Of a stretch of DNA of 64,000 bases, positions 36,167 through 45,245 are shown piece after piece. The DNA is from Alkalimarinus alittae. Its GTDB lineage: Bacteria; Pseudomonadota; Gammaproteobacteria; Pseudomonadales; Oleiphilaceae. Numbering within the stretch: position 1 is the first letter of the stretch; every line of letters starts with the position of its first letter. Below the pieces are notes generated by a model. It was not told the origin of the DNA. It did no database searches and was given only the letters and a program-made list of their open reading frames with translations. A program made the position numbers and the translations under genes. The stretch spans positions 124,001 to 188,000 of the forward strand of contig NZ_CP100390.1 of the NCBI RefSeq assembly GCF_026016465.1, given 5' to 3'.

Positions 36167-37126
36167 TTATGGCCTTAGCCCTTTTATCGCCAATCTAACC
36201 CATTGCCAGCGGTTGATCAGCAGTGCCGAAAATATCAGCCCGCAGCCAACCAATTGCATGAAACTCATGACTTCACCAAACCACCAACCTGCCAGTAGCG
36301 TTGTCCAAATAGGTTCGAGCGTTAAAATCACCGCTGCATGGCTAGCGGGTGCGAGCCCTTGGGCAAATGTTTGAAGATAAAAGCGAAGGCTAGTGGCGAT
36401 TACGGCACTGGCCAAAAACCACGCCCATATATTGAGAGATATCTGGTCTGGCCATGCCTCTATACTCGATGAAACACTGAGCGCTACAATACCTACCACC
36501 ATCAGTTGTATCGAGGTAAGCACCAATACTGGTACTTCAGCCACCATGCGGGTATTGAGGTTAAAGTGCAGTGCAAATATCGTAGCGGCCGCTAAAAAGT
36601 ATAACTGGCCGCTATCTAAGTGGAGTCCGTTATCGAGTGAGAGTAACGCAAGCCCTGCAATGGCCACTGGCAGCGAAAACCAGGTACTTTTGGGCGGTGA
36701 ATCACCAAACACCCAGCGTGCCATAATCGGCACCAGTACTACGCCCATACTGGTAATAAATGCGCCTTCTCCTACATGCTCAGCTTCAAATAGCCCCATA
36801 ACCCAGAAGACCATAGCGATTGAAAAAACAACGCCCGTCATTAGGGAACGCTTTAGTGCTTGTGCGGATAATTTTTTGAATTCGGGTAGGCCTAGTAGTC
36901 CTAATACAATCCCCGCTACTAAAAAACGAGACCCTATAAAAAGGATCGGCGGCATGCCTTGGAGTGTTTCTTTAGAAAATATCCAACCAGCAGCAGCCAG
37001 TAAGGTCACGATTATTAAGAGAACGTCTGCTTTTAAGTGTTGTTGATCTGGCAAGTGAATCGCTCGGCTTTGGAGGTGTTGGTGAAGTAGATATACGTTA
37101 TTGGTATGGTTGTTGGAGGATAACAA
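36167..37126 (-). CDS. EamA/DMT-family transporter
   Basis: This 319-residue inner-membrane protein has ten membrane helices in two EamA repeats. The second repeat carries the family sequence SHAAVILTLEPIWTTLLAGWW (about 265-285). DMT members export metabolites such as amino acids; the substrate cannot be read here. The 5' end is uncertain: the frame begins with TTG at 37126, no ribosome site is clear, and about 30 polar residues precede the first helix. A later start near residue 30 is possible. The end touches the TRIC-like gene (adjacent bases 36166/36167). Confidence 0.85.
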   Translation of the reverse strand: MLSSNNHTNNVYLLHQHLQSRAIHLPDQQHLKADVLLIIVTLLAAAGWIFSKETLQGMPPILFIGSRFLVAGIVLGLLGLPEFKKLSAQALKRSLMTGVVFSIAMVFWVMGLFEAEHVGEGAFITSMGVVLVPIMARWVFGDSPPKSTWFSLPVAIAGLALLSLDNGLHLDSGQLYFLAAATIFALHFNLNTRMVAEVPVLVLTSIQLMVVGIVALSVSSSIEAWPDQISLNIWAWFLASAVIATSLRFYLQTFAQGLAPASHAAVILTLEPIWTTLLAGWWFGEVMSFMQLVGCGLIFSALLINRWQWVRLAIKGLRP

Positions 37127-37319
37127 ATAAAGAGGATGCGTAGCGAATTTTGGCTTTAGGTTTTTTTAAGGTACATTAGCTGTATGAGTTAAGGATATTC
37201 CATTTGTTAACGTAGATGGGGACTTTAACGCGTGGGCTCTTACTGCAAGATTCTGTTACTCTAGTATCAAGTAGTACAACGCTTAATTTTATGTTTAATC
37301 AACTAAATGATGCAAATAC

Positions 37320-37643
37320 GTGAATAAACGGCCAACTAAAGCAGACATCAGAAATGAACTCGAATCTCAGGTGCAAGATTTCTTAGACCAAGGTGGAAAT
37401 CTTGAGCAGGTTGAGAGAGGTGTGAGCGGCCGGTTTGATCAAAATGGCCCGATTAAATCCAATGCGATTGTATTTGATGAGCCTAAAGAAGGTCGAACGT
37501 TGCTTAATGAAGTCGTTGCAACGATTGAAGCGCGCAAACATCCAGAACCGGTTAAAAAGCCAGTTCGTCGATCAGCACCTAAAAAGAAACTGATCTATGA
37601 CGATTTTGGTGAACCACTTCGTTGGGAGTGGGTAGAAGAGTAG
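37320..37643 (+). CDS. Small basic protein with a SutA-like segment
   Basis: This 107-residue soluble protein starts with GTG. The segment LESQVQDFLDQGGNLEQVER (about 14-33) resembles the central part of SutA, the small RNA-polymerase-binding factor of Pseudomonas. A basic linker (VKKPVRRSAPKKKL) and the conserved-looking end YDDFGEPLRWEWVEE follow. I do not claim SutA function: the acidic N-terminus of SutA is absent. It lies convergent with the next gene and is probably transcribed alone. Confidence 0.6.
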   Translation: MNKRPTKADIRNELESQVQDFLDQGGNLEQVERGVSGRFDQNGPIKSNAIVFDEPKEGRTLLNEVVATIEARKHPEPVKKPVRRSAPKKKLIYDDFGEPLRWEWVEE

Positions 37644-37655
37644 GTTTAGTTAATG

Positions 37656-38180
37656 TTATAACGGGCCATCTGTAACCGGTGGAGTGGCGTTGCCTCCTGG
37701 GGAGATAACTTGGCTTACCGCGATATTAGATCTAACCGGCGAGAGCTTTAAGAATACGCCCAATGCAGCCAATAAAAATGCAGCACTAAAAATAATAGCA
37801 ACAGGGTAATATAGGTTGCCCGCCAAATCTAACTGGCTGTATTTGATCACCATAATCAAACCTTCTAGTGCCAGAGCGACACAGACGGTGCCAATAAAAC
37901 GAGGTAGCGTTCTTCTTAGCATCACTACCACATCATGCTCTTCTTTGTCTCCGCCATATTCTTTATTAATAACCATCGCAAGCTCAAATACCGCTAATGA
38001 AATCACGCCTGTGTTGATGGCTTTTAGGCAAAGTTGCATCAGTTCTTGGCCTTCCATAATGCCTTTTGCCATCATCGCGAAAACAGACAGCACCATGACC
38101 AACGACAGCCCAAAGAAAATAATAGAAAACAGGCTGGCAAATACTGAACGGATTGAAATACTTTGTGGCAATAAACTCAT
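37656..38180 (-). CDS. Four-helix membrane protein of unknown function
   Basis: I do not recognise this 174-residue protein. It has four membrane segments (about 15-40, 50-68, 90-110 and 123-145), with a charged loop NKEYGGDKEEHDVVVML between the second and third. The C-terminus is polar and glycine/proline-rich. It follows the DUF2947 gene by 38 bases on the same strand, so the two may be co-transcribed. TGTCC precedes the ATG; no strong ribosome site. Confidence 0.65.
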   Translation of the reverse strand: MSLLPQSISIRSVFASLFSIIFFGLSLVMVLSVFAMMAKGIMEGQELMQLCLKAINTGVISLAVFELAMVINKEYGGDKEEHDVVVMLRRTLPRFIGTVCVALALEGLIMVIKYSQLDLAGNLYYPVAIIFSAAFLLAALGVFLKLSPVRSNIAVSQVISPGGNATPPVTDGPL

Positions 38181-38218
38181 TACTGTCCTTTTATAAATAT
38201 TGTCTGTCTAAATTTGGC

Positions 38219-38692
38219 TTAGGGCATCTCGCCAACTGCGAAGGCGCCATTCTGGAAGAACTGAACGGCTTGTTTTTTCTTCCGAGCGATTAATATCGGG
38301 CCATCATCAAAAAACAGAAAGTTTTTCCAGTTCCGTTTAAATACCGCCCATGATGTTTCAATAATTTTACTACTTTCGTAACAGAAAAAGACGGTGACAT
38401 TGTCAGCCCAATCTATATGCTCTGTTATCAGCTCAGGTAAATCGGGAGACGAGGAGTCCCAAGCTTTTTGCCAAATCTCTTTGTGTTGCCAAGCGTTTTC
38501 ATTCGCAGCCCAGTCACCACTCTCCCACTCAGTCGGGAGGTCAGCCTCTTTACTAATACGCTGACGCCAGAGCTGATAAGCACTGGACTCAGACAAGGGC
38601 TTAATTTGGGCTAAATCTTCGGCGCTAACAGGCATATCTTGGTGACGGAAAACCCAAGCATTGCGATATTCAGAAAGGTCGATGTAGTTCAT
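38219..38692 (-). CDS. DUF2947 protein
   Basis: This 157-residue cytoplasmic protein matches my recollection of the DUF2947 family of gammaproteobacteria. The starting sequence MNYIDLSEYRNAWVFRHQDM and the block KNFLFFDDGPILIARKKKQ near the end are the parts I recognise. No enzymatic motif is visible and the role is unknown. Confidence 0.75.
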   Translation of the reverse strand: MNYIDLSEYRNAWVFRHQDMPVSAEDLAQIKPLSESSAYQLWRQRISKEADLPTEWESGDWAANENAWQHKEIWQKAWDSSSPDLPELITEHIDWADNVTVFFCYESSKIIETSWAVFKRNWKNFLFFDDGPILIARKKKQAVQFFQNGAFAVGEMP

Positions 38693-38757
38693 CCAGATAC
38701 CTGATAGTGGTTAAATAGAGCGCTGTATAGTTACTTGCGATAGATTTTAACAGGAGC

Positions 38758-38799
38758 AGGTATTAATAAGAATAGGTATTAATAAGATAGGTATTAACA
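38758..38799. repeat. Short tandem repeat, AGGTATTAATAAGA unit
   Basis: Two and a half copies of a 15-16-base unit: AGGTATTAATAAGAAT, AGGTATTAATAAGAT, AGGTATTAA. It lies in the gap between DUF2947 and the end of the alginate operon. Confidence 0.7.
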
Positions 38800-38841
38800 A
38801 CGAGCTATTTACCCCGCATTAGCTAGGGTTCAATTTTGATC

Positions 38842-38947
38842 TAGTTAGAGTCCATTCAGAGTACACTGGATCCCCGCCTTCACGGGGATGACAATGCGGG
38901 GGTGACAAGAAGGTGCAATTTCGGTGTCTCAGGATGGGCTCTAATTA
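38842..38947 (-). repeat. Small inverted-repeat (MITE/REP-like) element, copy 2
   Basis: The terminal repeats CTAGTTAGAGTCCATTCAGAG and, from the other strand, CTAATTAGAGCCCATCCTGAG match at most positions. The core holds GATCCCCGCCTTCACGGGGAT and, on the minus strand, GCACCTTCTTGTCA as in the copy at 2604-2690. It follows the last gene of the alginate operon by a few bases and could end or protect that transcript. Confidence 0.75.
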
Positions 38948-38959
38948 GCGGGAGTTTTT

Positions 38960-40327
38960 CTAATCAGTTGAGTTATCAAGCGCCGAAATAGCGCTTAGTA
39001 GCTCATCTGTCCGGGTTTTCATTAACGCCGGATTGCCCCGAGACTCTACATTTAGCCGCGCTAAAGGCTCGGTATTAGAAAGCCTTAAGTTAAAGCGCCA
39101 ATCGGCGAACTCCATGCTTAAACCATCAATAAAAGAGACGACATCGGCTTGTTCAGTGTACTGTTGCTCAATACCTTCGAGTACTTTTTGTGGCTGAGTG
39201 AGCGTTCGGTTTATTTCACCACTGGCAGGGAATGCAGACATGCGCTCTTTTAATAGCGATGAAAAAGCGGCGTCGGTTCTGCCAAGTAATTCGGCAATCA
39301 ATAGCCACGGAATCATCCCACTATCGCAGTAGGCAAATGAGCGGAAGTAATGATGCGCGCTCATTTCACCGCCATAGATAGCATCGGTTTCACGCATCAC
39401 TTGCTTGATAAATGCGTGGCCTGTTTTGCTTTCTATCGGGGTGCCACCAAATTCTGTTACCACCGCTTGGGTGTTCCAAGTCAGCCGTGGGTCATGAATT
39501 ATTTTCTCACCAGGGTGATGGCTTAAAAATTGTTGAGCCAGTAAGCCTACAATGTAATAACCCTCAATAAAATCACCGTTTTCATCGAACATGAAGCAAC
39601 GATCAAAATCACCGTCCCAAGCGATCCCAAAATCTGCGCCGTGTTCAATCACTGCTTGTTGAGTCGATGTTCTGTTTTCAACCAGTAGCGGATTGGGTAC
39701 TCCTGCAGGGAATGAGCCGTCTGGATCGTGGTGAATTTTTATAAACTCAAAGGGTAGGTGGCGCTCAATTTCGTCAATCACTATGCCAGCGCCGCCATTG
39801 CCTGCATTGACGACAATCTTTAACGGCTTAAGGTCTTTAAGGTTGATATAACCCAGTAGGTGCTGGATATAGCTATCCATAGCGTCTAATCGGTATTCTG
39901 CTCCCGACATTTCAGGCATGGCGTCACAGCCGCCGGAGGCAATCATTTCTTTGATGGCATTGAGGCCGGTATCACCGTTGACGGGACGAGAGTCTTTCAT
40001 CACCATTTTTAGGCCGTTATAGTCCTTTGGGTTATGGCTAGCCGTCACCATGATGCCGCCGTCCATTTGGTAATGAAAGGTAGAAAAATAGACTTGCTCA
40101 GTACCGCCCATCCCGATGTTATAGACATCTGCCCCCGCGCTACGCAGCCCTTTGCACAAGGCTTCAACTAATTCTGGGCTAGATTCACGAATATCATACC
40201 CCACAACTACTTTTTCTGTGCCCAGAATAGTCGCATAGGCAAACCCTATTTTTTCAGCCAAATCAGGGTTAAGCTGATCAGGAATTCTGCCGCGAATATC
40301 GTAAGCCTTAAAGCAGCTTAAATCCAT
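38960..40327 (-). CDS. manB: Phosphomannomutase (ManB/CpsG type)
   Basis: ManB converts mannose-6-phosphate to mannose-1-phosphate, the step before GDP-mannose. The 455-residue protein has the phosphoserine loop TASHNPKDYNG (95-105, Ser97), the metal-binding DGDFDR, the sugar-binding GEMSAHHYF, and the phosphate-binding SNTEPLARLNVE near the end. It is closer to CpsG than to AlgC by these stretches. It is the last gene of the alginate operon, one base after algA, whereas AlgC is encoded elsewhere in Pseudomonas. Confidence 0.92.
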   Translation of the reverse strand: MDLSCFKAYDIRGRIPDQLNPDLAEKIGFAYATILGTEKVVVGYDIRESSPELVEALCKGLRSAGADVYNIGMGGTEQVYFSTFHYQMDGGIMVTASHNPKDYNGLKMVMKDSRPVNGDTGLNAIKEMIASGGCDAMPEMSGAEYRLDAMDSYIQHLLGYINLKDLKPLKIVVNAGNGGAGIVIDEIERHLPFEFIKIHHDPDGSFPAGVPNPLLVENRTSTQQAVIEHGADFGIAWDGDFDRCFMFDENGDFIEGYYIVGLLAQQFLSHHPGEKIIHDPRLTWNTQAVVTEFGGTPIESKTGHAFIKQVMRETDAIYGGEMSAHHYFRSFAYCDSGMIPWLLIAELLGRTDAAFSSLLKERMSAFPASGEINRTLTQPQKVLEGIEQQYTEQADVVSFIDGLSMEFADWRFNLRLSNTEPLARLNVESRGNPALMKTRTDELLSAISALDNSTD

Positions 40328-40328
40328 G

Positions 40329-41783
40329 CTATACCTCTTCTACATTAATTTTGGTGGGCGCTGAAATGTTGGAATCAACACGGCCATATATATCTTCAAA
40401 GCGAACGATATCATCTTCGCCTAAATAACTGCCTGATTGAACTTCAATAATCTCCAATGGGATTTTACCCGGGTTGGCAAGTCTGTGTAATTCGCCTATT
40501 GGAATATACGTCGATTGATTTTCAGACATTAAAAACGTGCGTTCACCGCAAGTAACTTCTGCTGTGCCGCTTACAACGATCCAGTGTTCTGCTCGGTGGT
40601 GGTGCTTTTGTAGTGATAGACGAGCACCGGGTTTTACAGTGATACGTTTAACCTGGTGTCTACTGCCATTATCGACAGAGTCATAACACCCCCAAGGGCG
40701 ATAAACCTCACGGTGAGCATTGGCTTCAGGTCGCTGCTTTTTCTCGATAGCTTGCACTAATTTTTTAACATCTTGTACTTTATCTTTTGACGCAACCATC
40801 AACGCATCTTTGGTATCGACCACGACGACATTATCGAGACCCAGCAGTGCAACCATGCGATCTTCACCATGGACATAGCAGTTACTCGTTTGCTCAAGTA
40901 ACACATCGCCTTTTGCCACATTACCGTTTTCATCTTTGGCGTGCACATCCCATAATGCAGACCAAGAGCCCACATCATTCCAGTTTGCTTGTAGCGGAAC
41001 GACGCAGGCTTTGGTGGTTTTTTCCATTACCGCGTAATCGATTGAGTCATCTGGGCAATGAGCAAAAATATCTGAGTCTATGTGCAGTACTTTGTCTTCT
41101 TTACGGCTACGTTGAAAAGTAGAGAGTACCTTTTCATAGATCGAAGGCTCATGCTGTTTTAGCTCTTCAAGATAACAGCTGGCTTGGAACATGAACATAC
41201 CGCTATTCCAAAAGTAGTCACCAGATGCTAAATAGGCTTGCGCCTTCTCTGCGTTTGGTTTTTCTACAAAGGCTTCTACACGCAGAGTGCCATTTTCGGT
41301 TGTGGCAGAGGGGGTGGTTTGAATATAGCCAAACCCTGTTTCAGGTTTATCAGGGGTGATCCCAAACAGTACCATTTCACCTGATTGAGCCGCTGCAGAC
41401 GCTATTTTAAGGGCGTGATGAAAGGGCTCGATGTTTTCGATAACGTGATCTGCGGGTAGTACAAGCATGACATCATCTTGACCATTTTCAAGAATACTAA
41501 ATGCCGCGAGAGCCACTGCTGGTGCTGTATTGCGACCAAAAGGCTCTAATAGAATGCTATGAGGTGCGCAGTTTATGGCCTCGAGTTGCTCTTCGACAAG
41601 AAAGCGGTGAGCGTCGTTGCAAACCACTACCGGTGCGGAGACCTCTTCAAGAGAAAGACGCTGTATGGTTTGTTGAAATAATGTCTGTTGTCCCACTAAT
41701 GGCAAAAACTGTTTAGGGTTTTGTTTACGAGATATAGGCCATAGGCGTGAGCCGTTACCGCCTGAAAGAATTACTGGGATCAT
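40329..41783 (-). CDS. algA: Mannose-1-phosphate guanylyltransferase / mannose-6-phosphate isomerase
   Basis: AlgA is bifunctional: it isomerises fructose-6-phosphate to mannose-6-phosphate and later makes GDP-mannose. The 484-residue protein has the pyrophosphorylase start GGNGSRLWPISRKQNPKQFL (8-27) and the C-terminal cupin isomerase with the metal-binding KHHHRAEHWIVVSG. AAGGAG lies upstream of the ATG. It follows algL after 132 bases that contain a hairpin, so its level may be set apart from the upstream genes. Normal length. Confidence 0.94.
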   Translation of the reverse strand: MIPVILSGGNGSRLWPISRKQNPKQFLPLVGQQTLFQQTIQRLSLEEVSAPVVVCNDAHRFLVEEQLEAINCAPHSILLEPFGRNTAPAVALAAFSILENGQDDVMLVLPADHVIENIEPFHHALKIASAAAQSGEMVLFGITPDKPETGFGYIQTTPSATTENGTLRVEAFVEKPNAEKAQAYLASGDYFWNSGMFMFQASCYLEELKQHEPSIYEKVLSTFQRSRKEDKVLHIDSDIFAHCPDDSIDYAVMEKTTKACVVPLQANWNDVGSWSALWDVHAKDENGNVAKGDVLLEQTSNCYVHGEDRMVALLGLDNVVVVDTKDALMVASKDKVQDVKKLVQAIEKKQRPEANAHREVYRPWGCYDSVDNGSRHQVKRITVKPGARLSLQKHHHRAEHWIVVSGTAEVTCGERTFLMSENQSTYIPIGELHRLANPGKIPLEIIEVQSGSYLGEDDIVRFEDIYGRVDSNISAPTKINVEEV

Positions 41784-41842
41784 AATGACGCTCCTTGTTT
41801 TAAATTGATTTCCTGGTAATGCCGAAATATCTGACGGGGCAT

Positions 41843-41879
41843 TTCTAATCGGCTATTTATATTGGGTAGCCGATTAGAA
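41843..41879 (-). other. Intercistronic hairpin between algL and algA
   Basis: TTCTAATCGGCTA and its exact complement form a 13-bp stem with an 11-base loop. No T-run follows, so it is more likely an mRNA processing or stability element than a terminator. Confidence 0.5.
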
Positions 41880-41915
41880 TATAGACGTTGGATATGACGG
41901 TATAAATACGCTTAA

Positions 41916-43070
41916 TTACTTTACTTCGGTATATGCGGGAGGTGCCGCTAATGCAGATACGCTGGTGTTGAATATTCGAGTTAAGTTACCACCCAATCGT
42001 GTTGTTTTCATTGGACGTAAGGCCTCAAAGTAGGGTGAAAAAAGTTCACTTTCGGGGAAGTATTTCACATAAGGTTCCATCCAAGAGAGTGCATAGCTTG
42101 TTAGCAAGCCGTCTGTAACTTGTGCTTCCCCTGTCTTTTGTTCAAAAGGTGCTGGGTTAGCGAGGCTCTTAACGGTAAGGGTCACAAGCTTGATCAGCGC
42201 TAAACGCTCAGAGGTCTTGAGTTCGTTGTGGTTGGCTTCTGAAAAGGCAGAAAGCATAACCAAAGGCTGAATAGCGTAGTTGTGATAACTTAATGCTCGA
42301 GTGCTCCTTTTTAGCTCATTGGGTAAAAAACCTTCTGAATCTACTTGCGCTAAGCCTTCACTTAACCCATTGTTTGCCCAATCAAATAGGTCCTGACGGT
42401 TAAGTACAACACTCGTTATCATGACAGACCAAGCGGCCCAGTAATCGTGGTTGTTGCGTTTGCTCTCTGGACGGTTACTCCAGTCAATAACAACTTTTTG
42501 AGCAACTTGAGCGAGCCAATCTTCTATGGTCTTGCGTTTTTTAGCTTCAATTTCTGGCGCATTTTCAGGCGCTTTAACTAGAAAGTATGATGACGCAACC
42601 GTGCCTAGCGCCCATTTACGCACGGACTTGCCAGTGTGGTTATGGTCGTCAGATAAAAGTGCACCTGCTTGGGCCCAAGTTTCTAGCCAGCTAATTAGAC
42701 AGTGACGACTGGCAATTCCGGGTTTTCCTTGCAGGTAGTCTTCTGCCAACTGAACGCTGCTTTTTTCTAGGTGAGTAATGTCAGATGTGGCTTCTTGATA
42801 GCGGCTTTCGGCGTCGGCGCTCAATTCATCTCTTGATGAATCACTGCCTTCGTATTTACTCGTAAACTGTAATGGTCCGGTGTAAGGCGTTGGCGGCATT
42901 TCGCAGGTATAGCGACTGTTTTCGTCTTTACCTTTGCCCTCTGTTACAGGCAGATAGTAGCCGTTAGGTGCTTTAAGCATTGTATCGGTATCTAGCTTCG
43001 TAGCTGCATAGCTGCCTAAGGTCAATGCCATCATTGCTGTGGATATCCATAGTAAACGTTTAGTTTTCAT
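41916..43070 (-). CDS. algL: Periplasmic alginate lyase
   Basis: AlgL cleaves misdirected alginate in the periplasm by beta-elimination. This 384-residue protein has a signal peptide (1-22, SYAAT) and the family active-site pairs NNHDYWAAWS (206-215, with Asn207 and His208) and STRALSYHNYA (256-266, Arg258 and Tyr262). AGGAGG lies upstream of the ATG. In Pseudomonas algL sits between algX and algI; here it comes after algX, near the end of the operon. Confidence 0.93.
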   Translation of the reverse strand: MKTKRLLWISTAMMALTLGSYAATKLDTDTMLKAPNGYYLPVTEGKGKDENSRYTCEMPPTPYTGPLQFTSKYEGSDSSRDELSADAESRYQEATSDITHLEKSSVQLAEDYLQGKPGIASRHCLISWLETWAQAGALLSDDHNHTGKSVRKWALGTVASSYFLVKAPENAPEIEAKKRKTIEDWLAQVAQKVVIDWSNRPESKRNNHDYWAAWSVMITSVVLNRQDLFDWANNGLSEGLAQVDSEGFLPNELKRSTRALSYHNYAIQPLVMLSAFSEANHNELKTSERLALIKLVTLTVKSLANPAPFEQKTGEAQVTDGLLTSYALSWMEPYVKYFPESELFSPYFEALRPMKTTRLGGNLTRIFNTSVSALAAPPAYTEVK

Positions 43071-43139
43071 GGTGTTTCCTCCTTACGTTGTCGCAGTACG
43101 GTTTTTTTGTGATTGCTTGGATGCGTTATTGAGCATTTA

Positions 43140-44546
43140 TTAGCGTAGCTCACTATCGCTTCTCTGACACAAGCTAGCCGTTACTTTTAAATCCTGAGGG
43201 TAACTGTCATCGACCTTTATATCGAATGATGTGAAAATAAAGTCTTTCCACTCATCTTCAGAACGTAACTCGAATACAAAACGACCATTACTATTCACTC
43301 GATCACGGTGCTTTAATGTGATGTTTTCTTTACGACTGTTGTGGTACCAGACTTTTGCCTGTAAGCGCTTTATGTCGGGGTTATTGAATTGAATATCTAA
43401 TAAGTAATCACCGCTTAATAGGTTCTTAACCTGACCTCCCCCATTAAATAGCACTTCGTTGTTGCCTGTTTTTAGGCTGATGGTGCTAGATAATACTTTG
43501 GGCTTTGCGGCGCATCCATTGTCGACTAAAGGGATGAGCTGACGGTAATTAAAACTATTCGATAACGAGGTGTATGAAGGCACTTCCCAGATTAGTAATT
43601 TAGGCGGGGCTTCTTGGTAATCTTCGGTTGGAAGGTACTGTAAGAGTGAGCCTATAACGCCACCTCCTGCTTGACCTATATTCAAAACGTCTCTGGATAA
43701 AAATTCTTTTAGGTAACCCACAAAATTATAATTGGTTTGCGCTTTCGTAAAACTAGTACCAGCGGCAACGATCTCGGGCAAACTAGCATCGCTAAATAGG
43801 TCTGATTCACCTTCTTCAATGGTAGAGGCTTCAAATTCATTTACATACTGTTCTGGGAATTGCGTGCCACAGATTAGATAAGCCGCTTTTTGATGAGATC
43901 CGCTAACGTTTAGCAAGCCTACTCGATTATTTTTATATTTCGTTTCTGTAATAGATGAGTAAACACTAAGCTTTGTGATGGTATCAGCAACCAACTGAGC
44001 CGTTAGTTTTGCTCCATAGGGTGTCCAATGGGCATCTCTACGAAAATAAAAATCTGGTGTGCTGCCATCATTAATCAGTGTTTCTAAGTTAGGTACGATA
44101 ATGCCCGTGTCTCTAATTTGTTGTAGTGCTTGGTTGTAACTGTTTGATGCCGCGATAAAATCATACTGAGCATCGACTACTCCGTCTGGATTTATCAAGC
44201 CTCGAGTGGGTTGATATACCATGACTAGCTCAGTCCCCTTCGCAGCCAAAGCAGCACGAAACCGATTCATTTCATTCAAGGTGCGTTGGTTAATTTCAAA
44301 GCTTTCGTCGAGGTCCAGTTTTGTTCGATATAACCAGCCATCAGTCCCTGCCACTAAATGCTGGCTGACTTTCAGAAACTCTGTGTTGTATGACGCAGGG
44401 TCATTGACCTCTGGGCACAAGGAGCAACAGGCTTCTAGTGCATAATGAGGCTCCGCAGCTGAATAGGGCGCATAAAGAGCCATTAGTGCCGAGACCGTCA
44501 GTGCTTTTTTAACAGCAGAAGGACGAAAAATAGACATTGTTTTCAT
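43140..44546 (-). CDS. algX: Alginate O-acetyltransferase AlgX
   Basis: AlgX binds alginate and adds acetyl groups in the periplasm. The 468-residue protein has a signal peptide ending near residue 31 and the SGNH-like catalytic residues Asp171 and His173 in FRRDAHWTPYG and Ser265 in AAGTSFTKAQ; P. aeruginosa AlgX uses Asp174, His176 and Ser269. The C-terminal part is a carbohydrate-binding module (about 340-465). The cysteine-rich start ALEACCSLCPE is typical. It follows algF by 15 bases. Confidence 0.94.
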   Translation of the reverse strand: MKTMSIFRPSAVKKALTVSALMALYAPYSAAEPHYALEACCSLCPEVNDPASYNTEFLKVSQHLVAGTDGWLYRTKLDLDESFEINQRTLNEMNRFRAALAAKGTELVMVYQPTRGLINPDGVVDAQYDFIAASNSYNQALQQIRDTGIIVPNLETLINDGSTPDFYFRRDAHWTPYGAKLTAQLVADTITKLSVYSSITETKYKNNRVGLLNVSGSHQKAAYLICGTQFPEQYVNEFEASTIEEGESDLFSDASLPEIVAAGTSFTKAQTNYNFVGYLKEFLSRDVLNIGQAGGGVIGSLLQYLPTEDYQEAPPKLLIWEVPSYTSLSNSFNYRQLIPLVDNGCAAKPKVLSSTISLKTGNNEVLFNGGGQVKNLLSGDYLLDIQFNNPDIKRLQAKVWYHNSRKENITLKHRDRVNSNGRFVFELRSEDEWKDFIFTSFDIKVDDSYPQDLKVTASLCQRSDSELR

Positions 44547-44561
44547 GGTTATACTTCTCGT

Positions 44562-45245
44562 TTATTCTTGAACCCAAACTAATGACGGATGCGCATTGGG
44601 TTGACTGATGGCAAATAAGTTGAATATTTCACCGCGTTTAAGGGCTATAGGGCTGGCGGAAGCAATTTTCTTTTGCTCGTTAAAGACCGCTAGCGAAATT
44701 TTAACCGCATTGACTTCTCTAAAGCCGCTATTATTGGAGTCAACGCCTTTAATAACGGTACCCTTACCGTTGTCTGTTTTAAGGGTGAGAGGCGCATCTG
44801 TCAGGTTGTAGAATGCGATAAGCGCTTTCTTTCTCTGGCTAAATGCTTGGCCTTCGATGGTGGAAATTGCGCCTGATTTATTAAGGTACGCAGTGTAATA
44901 GTGACCTGCTTCTAACACTAAAGGTTGCTGTGATTGTTTAAGGTTGAGCGTGTATTCACCAGCAGGTAAAAACTGATACTCGCTAGCGCTATATACGCCT
45001 TCTGCCGTTAGTGTTTTAGAACCAATACTGGCTGTGAGCATAGCGGCTTGGCTGCTATTAAAGATGCGAATAAACGCAGAGCCTGGAGGCGCTTTGGGGC
45101 CATATAATGCTTCATCATCGGCATTAACATTTAACGTTGTAAGTAGCAGTGCAGCCATTGTAGAGAGCGACAAAAGTAAAAAGCGTGTGGTGCTACCTTT
45201 GTGGTTGCGACCTGTGCGAGATAAGTAAAGACTCAATCTGTTCAT
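44562..45245 (-). CDS. algF: Alginate O-acetylation protein AlgF
   Basis: AlgF is a periplasmic helper that passes acetyl groups between AlgJ and AlgX. The 227-residue protein has an N-terminal signal anchor (about 22-43) and a beta-sandwich domain beginning ALYGPKAPPGSAFIRIFNSS, the AlgF hallmark. Its ATG overlaps the stop of algJ (TAATG), so translation is coupled. Confidence 0.92.
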   Translation of the reverse strand: MNRLSLYLSRTGRNHKGSTTRFLLLSLSTMAALLLTTLNVNADDEALYGPKAPPGSAFIRIFNSSQAAMLTASIGSKTLTAEGVYSASEYQFLPAGEYTLNLKQSQQPLVLEAGHYYTAYLNKSGAISTIEGQAFSQRKKALIAFYNLTDAPLTLKTDNGKGTVIKGVDSNNSGFREVNAVKISLAVFNEQKKIASASPIALKRGEIFNLFAISQPNAHPSLVWVQE

